Assembly: GCA_018268085.1 (NCBI GenBank)
Contig: JAFDXE010000006.1
Location: 1-64,000, forward strand
DNA length: 64,000 nucleotides
Reading direction: 5' to 3'
DNA from: Bacteroidota bacterium
Lineage (GTDB): Bacteria; Bacteroidota; Bacteroidia; Chitinophagales; Chitinophagaceae
Within the stretch, counting starts at the first letter, position 1. Each line of letters opens with the position of its first letter. Of this stretch, positions 17,089 to 25,255 are shown one piece after another. Under the pieces are notes generated by a model that saw only the letters and a program-made list of their open reading frames with translations, was not told the DNA's origin and searched no databases. Made by a program: the position numbers and the translations under genes.

Positions 17089-18045
17089 TCAGGCTGTTAT
17101 ACCTTTAGATCGCCCGCGGATGAATAAACTGTTTATACTTTTATTTTCATATGCATTTCTGATAGCCACCGCAAACAGTTCATCGGTAGAAAGTACTTTG
17201 ATCTTATCGCATAGCGGTTTAACCGGAATTGTATCGCAAACTACCAATTCATCCAATACACTGCTTTGTATATTTTCATACGCTTTACCGCTCAATACCG
17301 GGTGTGTACATAGCGCCCTTACACTCCTGGCACCTTTTTCGATCATGAGGCTTGCACTTTTTGCGAGCGTTCCGCCTGTATCACAAATATCATCGATCAG
17401 CACTATATCCCGATCTTTCACATCACCAATTACAACCATGCTGGCAATTTCATTTGCTCTTTTACGATGTTTATCGCATATAACCATTTCACATTCAAAA
17501 AATGTGGCTATTTCCCTGATCCTGTTCGCACTTCCAACATCGGGGGCTGCAAACGTAAGATTCGGAAGATTGAGATTTTCGATATATGGAATAAATATGG
17601 CAGAGGAATCAAGGTGATCTACCGGGATGTCGAAATAACCCTGTATTTGGGCAGCATGAAGGTCCATAGTTACCACCCTGTCGGCCCCTGCGGCGGTAAG
17701 CATATTAGCTACCAGTTTTGCGCCAATGGCTACACGTGGTCTGTCTTTTCTATCCTGCCTTGCATAACCATAATAAGGAATTACTGCAATTACTTTATAT
17801 GCAGATGCACGCTTGGCAGCATCAATCATTAAAAGCAATTCCATTAAATTATCCGTAGGAGAAAATGTGCTTTGAATCAGGAACACAAATCTTCCCCGGA
17901 TGCTTTCCAAAAACTCAACGCCGATTTCGCCATCACTAAACCGTTGGATATTAACTTTTCCAAGTGTTTCGCCAAATTTTTTTGCAATTTTTTCAGCGAG
18001 ATATTGCGATCCTCTTCCTGAAAAAATTTTAGCATTTGATTGCAT
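17089..18045 (-). CDS. prs: Ribose-phosphate pyrophosphokinase
   Basis: Makes PRPP from ribose 5-phosphate and ATP for nucleotide, histidine and tryptophan synthesis. The 318-residue length is normal. Seen: IFSGRGSQYLAEKIAKKFG, FSDGEIGVEFLESIRGR, YYGYARQDRKDRPRVAIGAKLVA with the ATP-site loop, MDLHAAQIQGYFDIPVDHL, and the PRPP-binding DIVLIDDICDTGGTL. It precedes rplY on the same strand and is divergent from radC. A box TAttTTCG (18084-18091, reverse) lies 38 bases upstream. Confidence 0.97.
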   Translation of the reverse strand: MQSNAKIFSGRGSQYLAEKIAKKFGETLGKVNIQRFSDGEIGVEFLESIRGRFVFLIQSTFSPTDNLMELLLMIDAAKRASAYKVIAVIPYYGYARQDRKDRPRVAIGAKLVANMLTAAGADRVVTMDLHAAQIQGYFDIPVDHLDSSAIFIPYIENLNLPNLTFAAPDVGSANRIREIATFFECEMVICDKHRKRANEIASMVVIGDVKDRDIVLIDDICDTGGTLAKSASLMIEKGARSVRALCTHPVLSGKAYENIQSSVLDELVVCDTIPVKPLCDKIKVLSTDELFAVAIRNAYENKSINSLFIRGRSKGITA

Positions 18046-18083
18046 CAGATTAAGAGTTGAGTTTAACTAAATAATATTTACTG

Positions 18084-18117
18084 CGAAAATACATTTAGTT
18101 TTCTTCATTTAAATTTG
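18084..18117. promoter_or_regulatory. Divergent -7 boxes of prs and radC
   Basis: Two boxes lie back to back in the 77-base gap. Reverse: TAttTTCG at 18091-18084, for prs. Forward: TAaaTTTG at 18110-18117, only 5 bases before the radC ATG at 18123. Neither has an obvious TTG at -33. Confidence 0.4.
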
Positions 18118-18122
18118 ATTTT

Positions 18123-18824
18123 ATGGAAAATATACATTCTTCTTCTACATCAATAAAATCATGGCCGGTTGATGAACGCCCCCGTGAAAAACTGGTGCAT
18201 AACGGTGCTGCATCTCTGAGCAATTCTGAATTGCTGGCAATCATAATAAATAACGGAAATAAGAAAAAATCAGCAATTGATCTGGCCAAAGATATTCTTT
18301 CGCTGGGACGTAATAATCTGAATGAACTCGGAAAGCTTTCAATAAAAGATTTGCAAAAAGTAAACGGCATCGGTTCTGCAAAAGCCATAAGTATTGCTGC
18401 GGCGCTGGAATTGGGCAGGCGTAGAAACGGGACAGCTTTGCTGGAAAAAAAAGTGATTCGTAATAGCAGTGAAATTGCTTTGTACCTGCAAACAACGTTA
18501 AAAGATCTAAATCACGAAGTTTTTGGCGTTTTGTTCCTGAACAGGGCTAACCGGATCATGCATTTTGAAATCATCAGTAAAGGCGGTATTACCGGAACAG
18601 TAGCCGATCCGCGACTAATTCTTAAAAAAGCAATTGAAGAACAGGCTACTTCAATCATATTAACGCATAATCATCCTTCCGGCAACCTAATTCCAAGTAA
18701 AGCAGATGAAGATATCACTCAAAAAATTAAGACAGCAGCGGCATTCCTGGATATTCGTGTACTGGATCACCTGATCGTGAGTGAAGAAGGATATTTCAGT
18801 TTTGCGGATGAAGGAATGATCTGA
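18123..18824 (+). CDS. radC: RadC/JAB-domain protein
   Basis: A 233-residue protein with the usual two parts: an N-terminal helix-hairpin-helix region (DERPREKLVHNGAASLSNSELLAIII, QKVNGIGSAKA) and a C-terminal JAB1/MPN domain with the metalloprotease-type motif LTHNHPSGN..PSKADEDIT, giving His182, His184 and Asp195 as zinc ligands. RadC was named for DNA repair in E. coli, but that role has been withdrawn; the enzymatic function remains unsettled. It stands alone on the forward strand, with the -7 box very close to the ATG. Confidence 0.92.
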   Translation: MENIHSSSTSIKSWPVDERPREKLVHNGAASLSNSELLAIIINNGNKKKSAIDLAKDILSLGRNNLNELGKLSIKDLQKVNGIGSAKAISIAAALELGRRRNGTALLEKKVIRNSSEIALYLQTTLKDLNHEVFGVLFLNRANRIMHFEIISKGGITGTVADPRLILKKAIEEQATSIILTHNHPSGNLIPSKADEDITQKIKTAAAFLDIRVLDHLIVSEEGYFSFADEGMI

Positions 18825-18896
18825 ACAATTGCAGATACTTATAGAAATACCTGGAAGCCAGAACCTACTTCAATCCGTAATTTCAGATAATTATTT

Positions 18897-19211
18897 CTAA
18901 GCCTGTGCTGGCGGGCCACCAAAATTAAAAGGAATTTCTACGGACTCCATATCCTGTATTGTACCATTTGCAACTTCGAATTTCTTTACGTTATCGATCA
19001 ATGCCTTCATGAATCTTTTTGCATGAAATGGTGTTAATATAATCCGGTTTTTGATGCGGCTTTTAGGTGTACCAGGCATCACATTTACAAAGTCGATTAC
19101 AAATTCTGCATGGCTATGGGTTATGATTGCAAGATTTGCGTACGCCCCTTCAGCCACTTCTTCAGAAATTTCTATATTAAGTTGATTGGGTACATTTTTG
19201 GAGTCTGCCAT
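18897..19211 (-). CDS. DUF3467 protein
   Basis: A 104-residue protein with the DUF3467 pattern: QLNIEISEEVAEGAYANLAIITHSHAEFVIDFVNVMPG, then KSRIKNRIILTPFHAKRFMKALIDNVKKFE. The family is widespread in Bacteroidetes and others and has no assigned function. A perfect -7 box TAacTTTG on the reverse strand (19229-19236) lies 17 bases before the ATG, so it is probably a single-gene transcript. Confidence 0.85.
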   Translation of the reverse strand: MADSKNVPNQLNIEISEEVAEGAYANLAIITHSHAEFVIDFVNVMPGTPKSRIKNRIILTPFHAKRFMKALIDNVKKFEVANGTIQDMESVEIPFNFGGPPAQA

Positions 19212-19228
19212 AGTATTTTATTATTTAG

Positions 19229-19236
19229 CAAAGTTA
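19229..19236 (-). promoter_or_regulatory. Putative -7 box of the DUF3467 gene
   Basis: TAacTTTG followed by C on the reverse strand, 17 bases before the ATG at 19211. Full match to the Bacteroidetes consensus; no clear -33 TTG. Confidence 0.5.
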
Positions 19237-19283
19237 AGGTTATGCAATTGATCTGAAGGTATTATTCAAATATGTGTAAAAAA

Positions 19284-19315
19284 GAAGAGGTTGTTTCCTG
19301 GGAAACAACCTCTTC
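19284..19315 (-). terminator. Strong terminator of the susC-susD operon
   Basis: GAAGAGGTTGTTTCC at 19284-19298 pairs perfectly over 15 bp with GGAAACAACCTCTTC at 19301-19315. The reverse transcript then runs into six U residues. It lies 28 bases past the stop of the last gene of the operon. Confidence 0.9.
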
Positions 19316-19342
19316 AAAATTAAATCGTAAAATACTATCGTA

Positions 19343-20299
19343 TTATGGCCTTGGCCCAACATATTTCAATACAATCTCGTATTCCCTGGTTGTTGTAGCA
19401 GGGTTCCAAATGAATGCAAGACGGAACGTTTTTGTAGCTGGATCATAATCGTTCGGATGTCCGGCCCAATTAGTTAAAGTAGCATTTTGCTGAGAACTCA
19501 TTGTAACAGCGTTGGTAGCACCATCAACTAATACTTTCAATCCGTTGATTCCTGCAACAGAGGAATTACTTCCTGCTGCCCAAAGCAATTGTCCGGGTCC
19601 TGGAGGAATTGGAATAGTACATGAAGTTGCGTCTGCAGTAACCAGGTAAACATCCGGATTACCAGTCAAATCGCCACTCAAAGCATCACCTGCAGGAACA
19701 CCTGGAGATAAATATCTTGTTACATGTCCGGAAACTACTGAATAAATACCATCATATTGGTTTCTAATTGTGAAAGTAATCAGGTATTCGTCTCTGTCTG
19801 AAATTACAGAAATTCCATTATCAGCTCCGGTTAGTCTTAATCCAATTCCATAAGTCTGGCTAGGATCAAGTGTTGCTGAATTTGAAAGTAAAATAACCAG
19901 GCTGTCTAAATTATAACCAGCCTTAATTGTTCTGTTTAACCCTCCGTTTGCGAAAGAATAATAACTAGGAGGTAATACAATCAGGTTACGAGAATTACCA
20001 TCCTCATCAACTGCATTAGTTACCAAATCATCAACTATTTCAAGGTTCACGTGAACATCGCTGGAACGTGGAGAAGATTCAAGGGCGATAAAGGGTCCAA
20101 GAATCGAATCAACACCTGCTGATGATACGATACCTAAGTCAAGTGACAAAGATTTCAATGCAGCAGGAAAGCCTACTCCACTACCACTTTGTACCTGTGT
20201 ACCATAAGCCTGGTTTTCATAATCTTTATCTTTTAAACAACCTGTTCCTAAAATTACCAGGGTGAAAAGAGTTAAAGACGCAAATAGTATTTTTTTCAT
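19343..20299 (-). CDS. DUF1735-type surface lipoprotein (SusCD-associated)
   Basis: A 318-residue lipoprotein: signal peptide with lipobox GTGC (Cys21) followed by the acidic/basic LKDKDYE, which resembles the surface export signal of Bacteroidetes lipoproteins. The segment with ESSPRSSDVHVNLEIVDD, YYSFANGGLNRTIKAG and SQTYGIGLRLTGAD follows the DUF1735 (BT_3987-like) N-terminal domain, a beta sandwich that often precedes glycan-binding or hydrolase domains. The C-terminal half (NQYDGIYSVVSGHVTRY, FRLAFIWNPATTTREYEIVLKYVG) fits the companion domain of such proteins. Third gene of a susC-susD operon, 25 bases after susD. Likely helps capture the ligand at the surface; no catalytic motif seen. 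Confidence 0.8.
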   Translation of the reverse strand: MKKILFASLTLFTLVILGTGCLKDKDYENQAYGTQVQSGSGVGFPAALKSLSLDLGIVSSAGVDSILGPFIALESSPRSSDVHVNLEIVDDLVTNAVDEDGNSRNLIVLPPSYYSFANGGLNRTIKAGYNLDSLVILLSNSATLDPSQTYGIGLRLTGADNGISVISDRDEYLITFTIRNQYDGIYSVVSGHVTRYLSPGVPAGDALSGDLTGNPDVYLVTADATSCTIPIPPGPGQLLWAAGSNSSVAGINGLKVLVDGATNAVTMSSQQNATLTNWAGHPNDYDPATKTFRLAFIWNPATTTREYEIVLKYVGPRP

Positions 20300-20324
20300 A
20301 TTTATATTTATTAATTGTCAATTT

Positions 20325-21929
20325 TTAGTTTATATCCCAGAAAATTCTTCCTGATGCCGGTGTTGCGGTATTTTGAACGTCAATCGTTCCTTGAGCCAAC
20401 ACATTAGCTGAATTATAGTTATACTCATTTTGCGGATAGAACAAACGAACAGGAATAAGATCTGCTGAATTCCTCTGAGGATTTACAGAGATTGGAGGGC
20501 CAGGTAAGAAACCAGCGCCTTCACCGTAAACTACATCAGTTCTTCTCCAGTCAGTCCAAACTTCCCATGGGTTGAAACCGTTAAGCGCAAACCATTTTTG
20601 AGAAAGAATGGTATATAAACCACCACCTGGTAAACCTGGAGCCAATGGACCAGCAGTATAGTCAACATCAGGAAAACCAGCATTCCATGCAAGGTAGTCA
20701 GCCATTTCTGTTGCACCTAAGCCAAACCATGCAAAAGATGCATCCATACCTGATTGTAATAAAGAAGCAGCACTTGGGCCAGAAGTTAACAAACCTCTTT
20801 CTCTTGCTTCAGCCTGTAAGAAGAAGCTTTCAAAGTTTGTTATTATCCATGCTTTAGAAGAAGCTCCATCAGGAGAGTATCCTTGGCCGATAGTAGATAA
20901 TTTATCTCCGGTGTTTCCTGGATTAGTCCCGGCAATTTCACCATATTCAATACCTCTGTGACCACCTGAAGGTGCAGTGTACATAAAGTCAACCCTTGGG
21001 TCTGCATCAACGGTATAGTAACCATCCGCAGTAACTCCTGGAATTGGACCAACAGCAAATGCATTTGCTCTTTCGAGATTACCATTACCCGGAATCACAC
21101 CTGTTTCAGTTAAGATATAGGCACGATAGAACGGAGTAGGTTTGGTACCACTGTAACCAGGATTTAAAAGAGCTGAAGAAGTAAGGAATCCAGAACCTTC
21201 AGCTTCAATTATTGCAGCTTTACCAGCAGCGTCGAAACCTGGAGCTTCGTAAGCATGCAGGATCATACGCAATTTCAAGGTATTTGCAAACTGAATCCAT
21301 GCATTGGTATTTCCTTTAAAAACCAGATCATTTTTTGCAATTTCACTGTTTTTATCAAGTGCAGTTGCATCCGGATCTTTTAATAAAGCAATAGCACGAT
21401 CCAGTTCAACAAAAAGGCTGTCATAAATATCCTGTCCTTTGTCGTAAGCAGGTGTGCGAATTTCTTCAATTGCGAATGCCTGAGTATATGGAACATTTCC
21501 GTAAATATCCACAAGCATTTGGAAATCCAAAGATTTCATAATTCTTCCTATAGCTTCATAAATTCCGGCGCCTTTTGCGTTGGCTCCCTTAATTATGAAA
21601 TCATAATTTGTAGCATTTCCGTACAAACCATTCCATACACCCACATTAAAATCATTCTGGAATTTGTAGGTTTCTTCATCTGTTACATCCTGGTAGCTAC
21701 CGGAACGAGCCCAGTATCCCATCCAGTTTTGTATAAATTTCATATTTGATCCTTCGATCACAGTTGCTGTACTTGTTAATGAAGCAGGGAGGATCAATTT
21801 AAAATCAGCAGTTGCAGACGTTACGTTATCCTGATCTGTATTGCTGAAATCCTGCTTTTTACAACTGTCGGTCATTACTACAATTCCCGCAGCCAGTAGA
21901 GCAAGTTTTGTTATATTCTTAAGATTCAT
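20325..21929 (-). CDS. SusD/RagB-family outer-membrane lipoprotein
   Basis: A 534-residue lipoprotein (Cys23 in VMTDSCKKQD) that forms the lid of a SusC-type transporter and binds its nutrient. It belongs to the SusD-like group 2: FIQNWMGYWARSGSYQ, YEAIGRIMKSLDFQMLVDIYGNVPYTQA, GQDIYDSLFVELDRAI, LANTLKLRMILHA-like helix with FANTLKLRMI, FFLQAEARERG and the C-terminal WFALNGFNPWEVWTDWRRT with RLFYPQNEYNYN. It is 22 bases downstream of susC. The substrate cannot be told: no enzyme gene accompanies the pair, so glycan, peptide or another nutrient are all possible. Confidence 0.93.
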   Translation of the reverse strand: MNLKNITKLALLAAGIVVMTDSCKKQDFSNTDQDNVTSATADFKLILPASLTSTATVIEGSNMKFIQNWMGYWARSGSYQDVTDEETYKFQNDFNVGVWNGLYGNATNYDFIIKGANAKGAGIYEAIGRIMKSLDFQMLVDIYGNVPYTQAFAIEEIRTPAYDKGQDIYDSLFVELDRAIALLKDPDATALDKNSEIAKNDLVFKGNTNAWIQFANTLKLRMILHAYEAPGFDAAGKAAIIEAEGSGFLTSSALLNPGYSGTKPTPFYRAYILTETGVIPGNGNLERANAFAVGPIPGVTADGYYTVDADPRVDFMYTAPSGGHRGIEYGEIAGTNPGNTGDKLSTIGQGYSPDGASSKAWIITNFESFFLQAEARERGLLTSGPSAASLLQSGMDASFAWFGLGATEMADYLAWNAGFPDVDYTAGPLAPGLPGGGLYTILSQKWFALNGFNPWEVWTDWRRTDVVYGEGAGFLPGPPISVNPQRNSADLIPVRLFYPQNEYNYNSANVLAQGTIDVQNTATPASGRIFWDIN

Positions 21930-21951
21930 ATTTCTGAGTATTTAAGATTGA

Positions 21952-24900
21952 TTAGAATGTAAAAATTGCATTTGCACCAAAAATACGTGTTGGAGGCATG
22001 TTATAAGCAGTACTCCTACCAGCAGCATTTCCTGAGTAAGCAGAATTACCATTTGCTGAGAATTCAGGATCTGTCCACTGATTAGATTTAGGCAACCATG
22101 TCAACAGATTTCTAGCAGTAAATCCAATTGTAAGACCTTTAATGGTATTTCCTTTAAAGATCCTTGATGGAACTGTATAGCTCAGTGAAATTTCCCTTAT
22201 TTTCCAGAAAGCGCCACTTGCCAAGTAATTACTAGCTGCATTTGTATTTAAATCTGTATTGTAAAATTCACGTCCCCAAAGTGTGGTATAAATAGAAGTA
22301 TTATCTACATATTTACCTGAACCTGGTGCAGTTTCGTAAACTGAATTAGGGAACACAAACGCTCTGCGGCCATTAGCTGCACTACGTTTAGAGATACCGT
22401 TATCATCAAGGAATGAACCAAGCTGATCAGCAACGATCTGGTTTCCTGTTCTGTATTCACCCGTTACACCAAATGTGAATCCTTTGAAATTAATATTCAA
22501 ATTCAAACCAAGGATATCAGTAGGTAATGTGTTTCCGAAAGTGTGCAAATCGCTGGCAATTGTAGGTAACCCTGTAGTTGCATCAACAATCACTTTTCCT
22601 GTTGCAGGATCTCTTTCGTAATCAGTTAATTTAAATGTATAAACTGGTTTACCAACTATTGCATAGTTGAAGTTTCCGATACCTAATTCATTTGTTCCAT
22701 CAATCAGGCTTGTGATTTTGTTGGTTTGATGCGTGTAGTTTATTTTGAAGTCTACAGACATCTGACCAATTTTAACCAATGGAGTCAATTTCAAATCAAG
22801 TTCAATACCATTGTTCTTGAAAGAACCTGCATTTGCTACCAATGTGTTATATCCGGTAGTATTTGACAATGCAATGTTCAGAATCTGATCGGTATTATCC
22901 TGTGTATAATAGGTAGCTTCGAAATTCACACGATTTTTTAAGAATCCAAGTTCAACACCAACCTCATAGTTTTTAACAAACTCAGGTTTCAATTTAGAAT
23001 AGGTTGTAGTTCCCTGTTGGAATCCTAAAAGGTCATTATATGGATAGAAAGTTCCTGCACCAAATACAGTTGCATTACTGTAAGCAGATACTGAACTTAA
23101 ATTACCAGTACGGGTAACAGCACCACGGATTTTAGCATAGTTGATAATCTTGTTATTATCAAGGCTTGGTATTAATTTATTAATCAATACAGAAGCATTT
23201 ACACCTGGATAGAAGAAGGAAATATCGTTTACACTGTAATTACTTCCAACTGGTGATAACCTGCTGTCTGTATCATAACTTCCTGTTGCTTCCAGGAATA
23301 ATGTTCCTTTATAATCCAATCCAACCCTACCAAACCACCTGCGTAATTTAGTTTTATAGTTAGAAGCTCCGGAAGCAAAATCACCCTGACGAACTGCAAC
23401 ACTTAGGAATTCAGAAAAACCAAGTGTGCTCGCTCCTACTGTAGATGTTTGTCCTTTAATATCTCTTTGAGACCAACCAATTGTTCCATTGATTCCAAGA
23501 TTCTTATACTTTGTATTGAAATTTGCAAAAAATTCCTGAGTATATCTGTTTCCAAAATCAAAGCCAGATGACCTTCCGTACAGTATCGCATCGCTTACTG
23601 AAGAAGTGATATTTAAATTAGCATGATCTCTTAATGTAAGAGCATAAGCGCTGTATTGGAATGGCTCCTGAGTTGTACGAACACGTTGAGTTGTTACATT
23701 CGCACCAAGACGATATACAAAACTTAACCAGTTTGTTAATTTATAATTTAACTCAAGGTTTCCAAAGATATCGTCCAATTTACCTGCTTCACGACGAGTA
23801 TCCTTTGCAAAATATGGCGTTTTACCATTATTGTCAAGATATGGAGTGTAATAACCATCAGGACTAGAGAAATAATCTGTTCTCCAGTTTTTAAATCTTG
23901 AAAGATCATAGTTACCCGGAGCACCGGTTACATCATAATAAATCAATGTATTATTTCCTGTAACGTCATATTTAGTATTGGTATAACGTACATTCAAAAT
24001 TGCTTTGAATTTATTGTATTCTTTTTCTGCTCTGAAAGTAACAGCACGACGTGTTTCAACATCTCCTGGAACGGTTCCGGAAATGTGTACATTCTGAGCG
24101 CTCAGGTAAAAGTCACCTGCCGCATAAGAAACGTCTGTCTGGTTAGTTACACCTGTCTGGAAGAAATTCACACGTCCTTTTGGATTATATGCAAAAGGCA
24201 TAATCAACTTTTCACCATTTGGACCAGTTTGGCCAAACTGCCTGATAGACCCGTCGAAACGTGGACCCCAGCTTTGTTGCTCAATTGGTTCCCAATCTCC
24301 GTCACCGGTTTGTGCATTTTGGTTGTATCCACCACCAAACTCGCTCTGGAATTCTGGCATGTAAGCGATTTTTTCTAACTGAGTAGCCTGAGAAAAAGTA
24401 ATTACCGGCTTTTTTGTTCCACGTTTAGTTGTGATAACAACCGCACCGTTCACCCCTTCCGGACCGTAGATAGCCGTAGCTGAAGATGACTTCAGGATAC
24501 TTACATCTGCAATATCATTTGGGTTAATAGAGTTCAGATAATCTAACGCGATAGGAATACCATCAACGATAAGCATTGGCTGGTTACTACCAGTGATAGA
24601 ACGGATACCACGTAAAGTTAAACGGGTAGTTCCTCTAACACCACTGTTTGTTTGGTTGATCTGTAAACCAGATACTTTACCATTCAAACCCTGTGTAATG
24701 TTAACCGGAGTAGCCTGGGTTAGGTCTTTTGCTTTTACACTTGCGGTTGAATAACCAAGTGAAGCCTTTTGCCTAACCTGTCCCAGTGAAGTAACAACAA
24801 CAGTTGTTAATTCCTGTGCATTTCTAACCATTGCTACAGCAACGGAATTGCCAGAAGCAGGAATTTCCTGTTTGTCATAACCTACTGCAGTGATAACTAA

Positions 24901-25107
24901 TGTAGGAGATGCGCTTTTTACCTTAATGGCAAAATTACCGGCAGCATCACCGTTAACTGCATTCGTTGTGCCCTTTTCTGTGATAGTAGCAAAGCCTACC
25001 GGATTTCCCTGGAGATCTTTTACCTGACCAGTAATAGTCCGACTTTGCGCTGATGCTAATATTCCACTGAACATCAGCATCATGAATAACGTTAAAAATC
25101 TTCTCAT
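21952..25107 (-). CDS. SusC/RagA-family TonB-linked outer-membrane transporter
   Basis: A 1051-residue TonB-dependent transporter. Seen in order: signal peptide (ends LASAQ), a carboxypeptidase-regulatory-like domain (TITGQVKDLQGNPVGFATI...GYDKQEIP), a possible TonB box (TTVVVTSLGQ), the plug with RGIRSITGSNQPMLIVDGIP and ATAIYGPEGVNGAVVITTKRG, and a 22-strand-type barrel ending in the aromatic FTF-type terminus. It is first in the operon with susD and the DUF1735 lipoprotein. No ECF sigma, anti-sigma or hybrid sensor gene is adjacent, so regulation is not visible. Its -10 region has only a weak box (TAttTTTA). Confidence 0.95.
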   Translation of the reverse strand: MRRFLTLFMMLMFSGILASAQSRTITGQVKDLQGNPVGFATITEKGTTNAVNGDAAGNFAIKVKSASPTLVITAVGYDKQEIPASGNSVAVAMVRNAQELTTVVVTSLGQVRQKASLGYSTASVKAKDLTQATPVNITQGLNGKVSGLQINQTNSGVRGTTRLTLRGIRSITGSNQPMLIVDGIPIALDYLNSINPNDIADVSILKSSSATAIYGPEGVNGAVVITTKRGTKKPVITFSQATQLEKIAYMPEFQSEFGGGYNQNAQTGDGDWEPIEQQSWGPRFDGSIRQFGQTGPNGEKLIMPFAYNPKGRVNFFQTGVTNQTDVSYAAGDFYLSAQNVHISGTVPGDVETRRAVTFRAEKEYNKFKAILNVRYTNTKYDVTGNNTLIYYDVTGAPGNYDLSRFKNWRTDYFSSPDGYYTPYLDNNGKTPYFAKDTRREAGKLDDIFGNLELNYKLTNWLSFVYRLGANVTTQRVRTTQEPFQYSAYALTLRDHANLNITSSVSDAILYGRSSGFDFGNRYTQEFFANFNTKYKNLGINGTIGWSQRDIKGQTSTVGASTLGFSEFLSVAVRQGDFASGASNYKTKLRRWFGRVGLDYKGTLFLEATGSYDTDSRLSPVGSNYSVNDISFFYPGVNASVLINKLIPSLDNNKIINYAKIRGAVTRTGNLSSVSAYSNATVFGAGTFYPYNDLLGFQQGTTTYSKLKPEFVKNYEVGVELGFLKNRVNFEATYYTQDNTDQILNIALSNTTGYNTLVANAGSFKNNGIELDLKLTPLVKIGQMSVDFKINYTHQTNKITSLIDGTNELGIGNFNYAIVGKPVYTFKLTDYERDPATGKVIVDATTGLPTIASDLHTFGNTLPTDILGLNLNINFKGFTFGVTGEYRTGNQIVADQLGSFLDDNGISKRSAANGRRAFVFPNSVYETAPGSGKYVDNTSIYTTLWGREFYNTDLNTNAASNYLASGAFWKIREISLSYTVPSRIFKGNTIKGLTIGFTARNLLTWLPKSNQWTDPEFSANGNSAYSGNAAGRSTAYNMPPTRIFGANAIFTF

Positions 25108-25255
25108 GTGCGGTTTATTATTAGTTTAATGAAATGTAAAAATAGGGATATTGTGTTATCGAGAAAAAAAAATGTTAATTCTTCCCGAAATAACCCTAAT
25201 AACTTCTGAAATGACAAAAGGCTAAATTGAATTGCTGCACGACAGGGAAAAAAAG

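Noticed and set aside
17045-17617. A 190-codon forward frame over prs
   Set aside because: Antisense to the well-conserved prs gene, with no family pattern.
19284-19315. Perfect 15-bp palindrome as an operator site
   Set aside because: Position just after the operon's last stop and the following U run fit a terminator.
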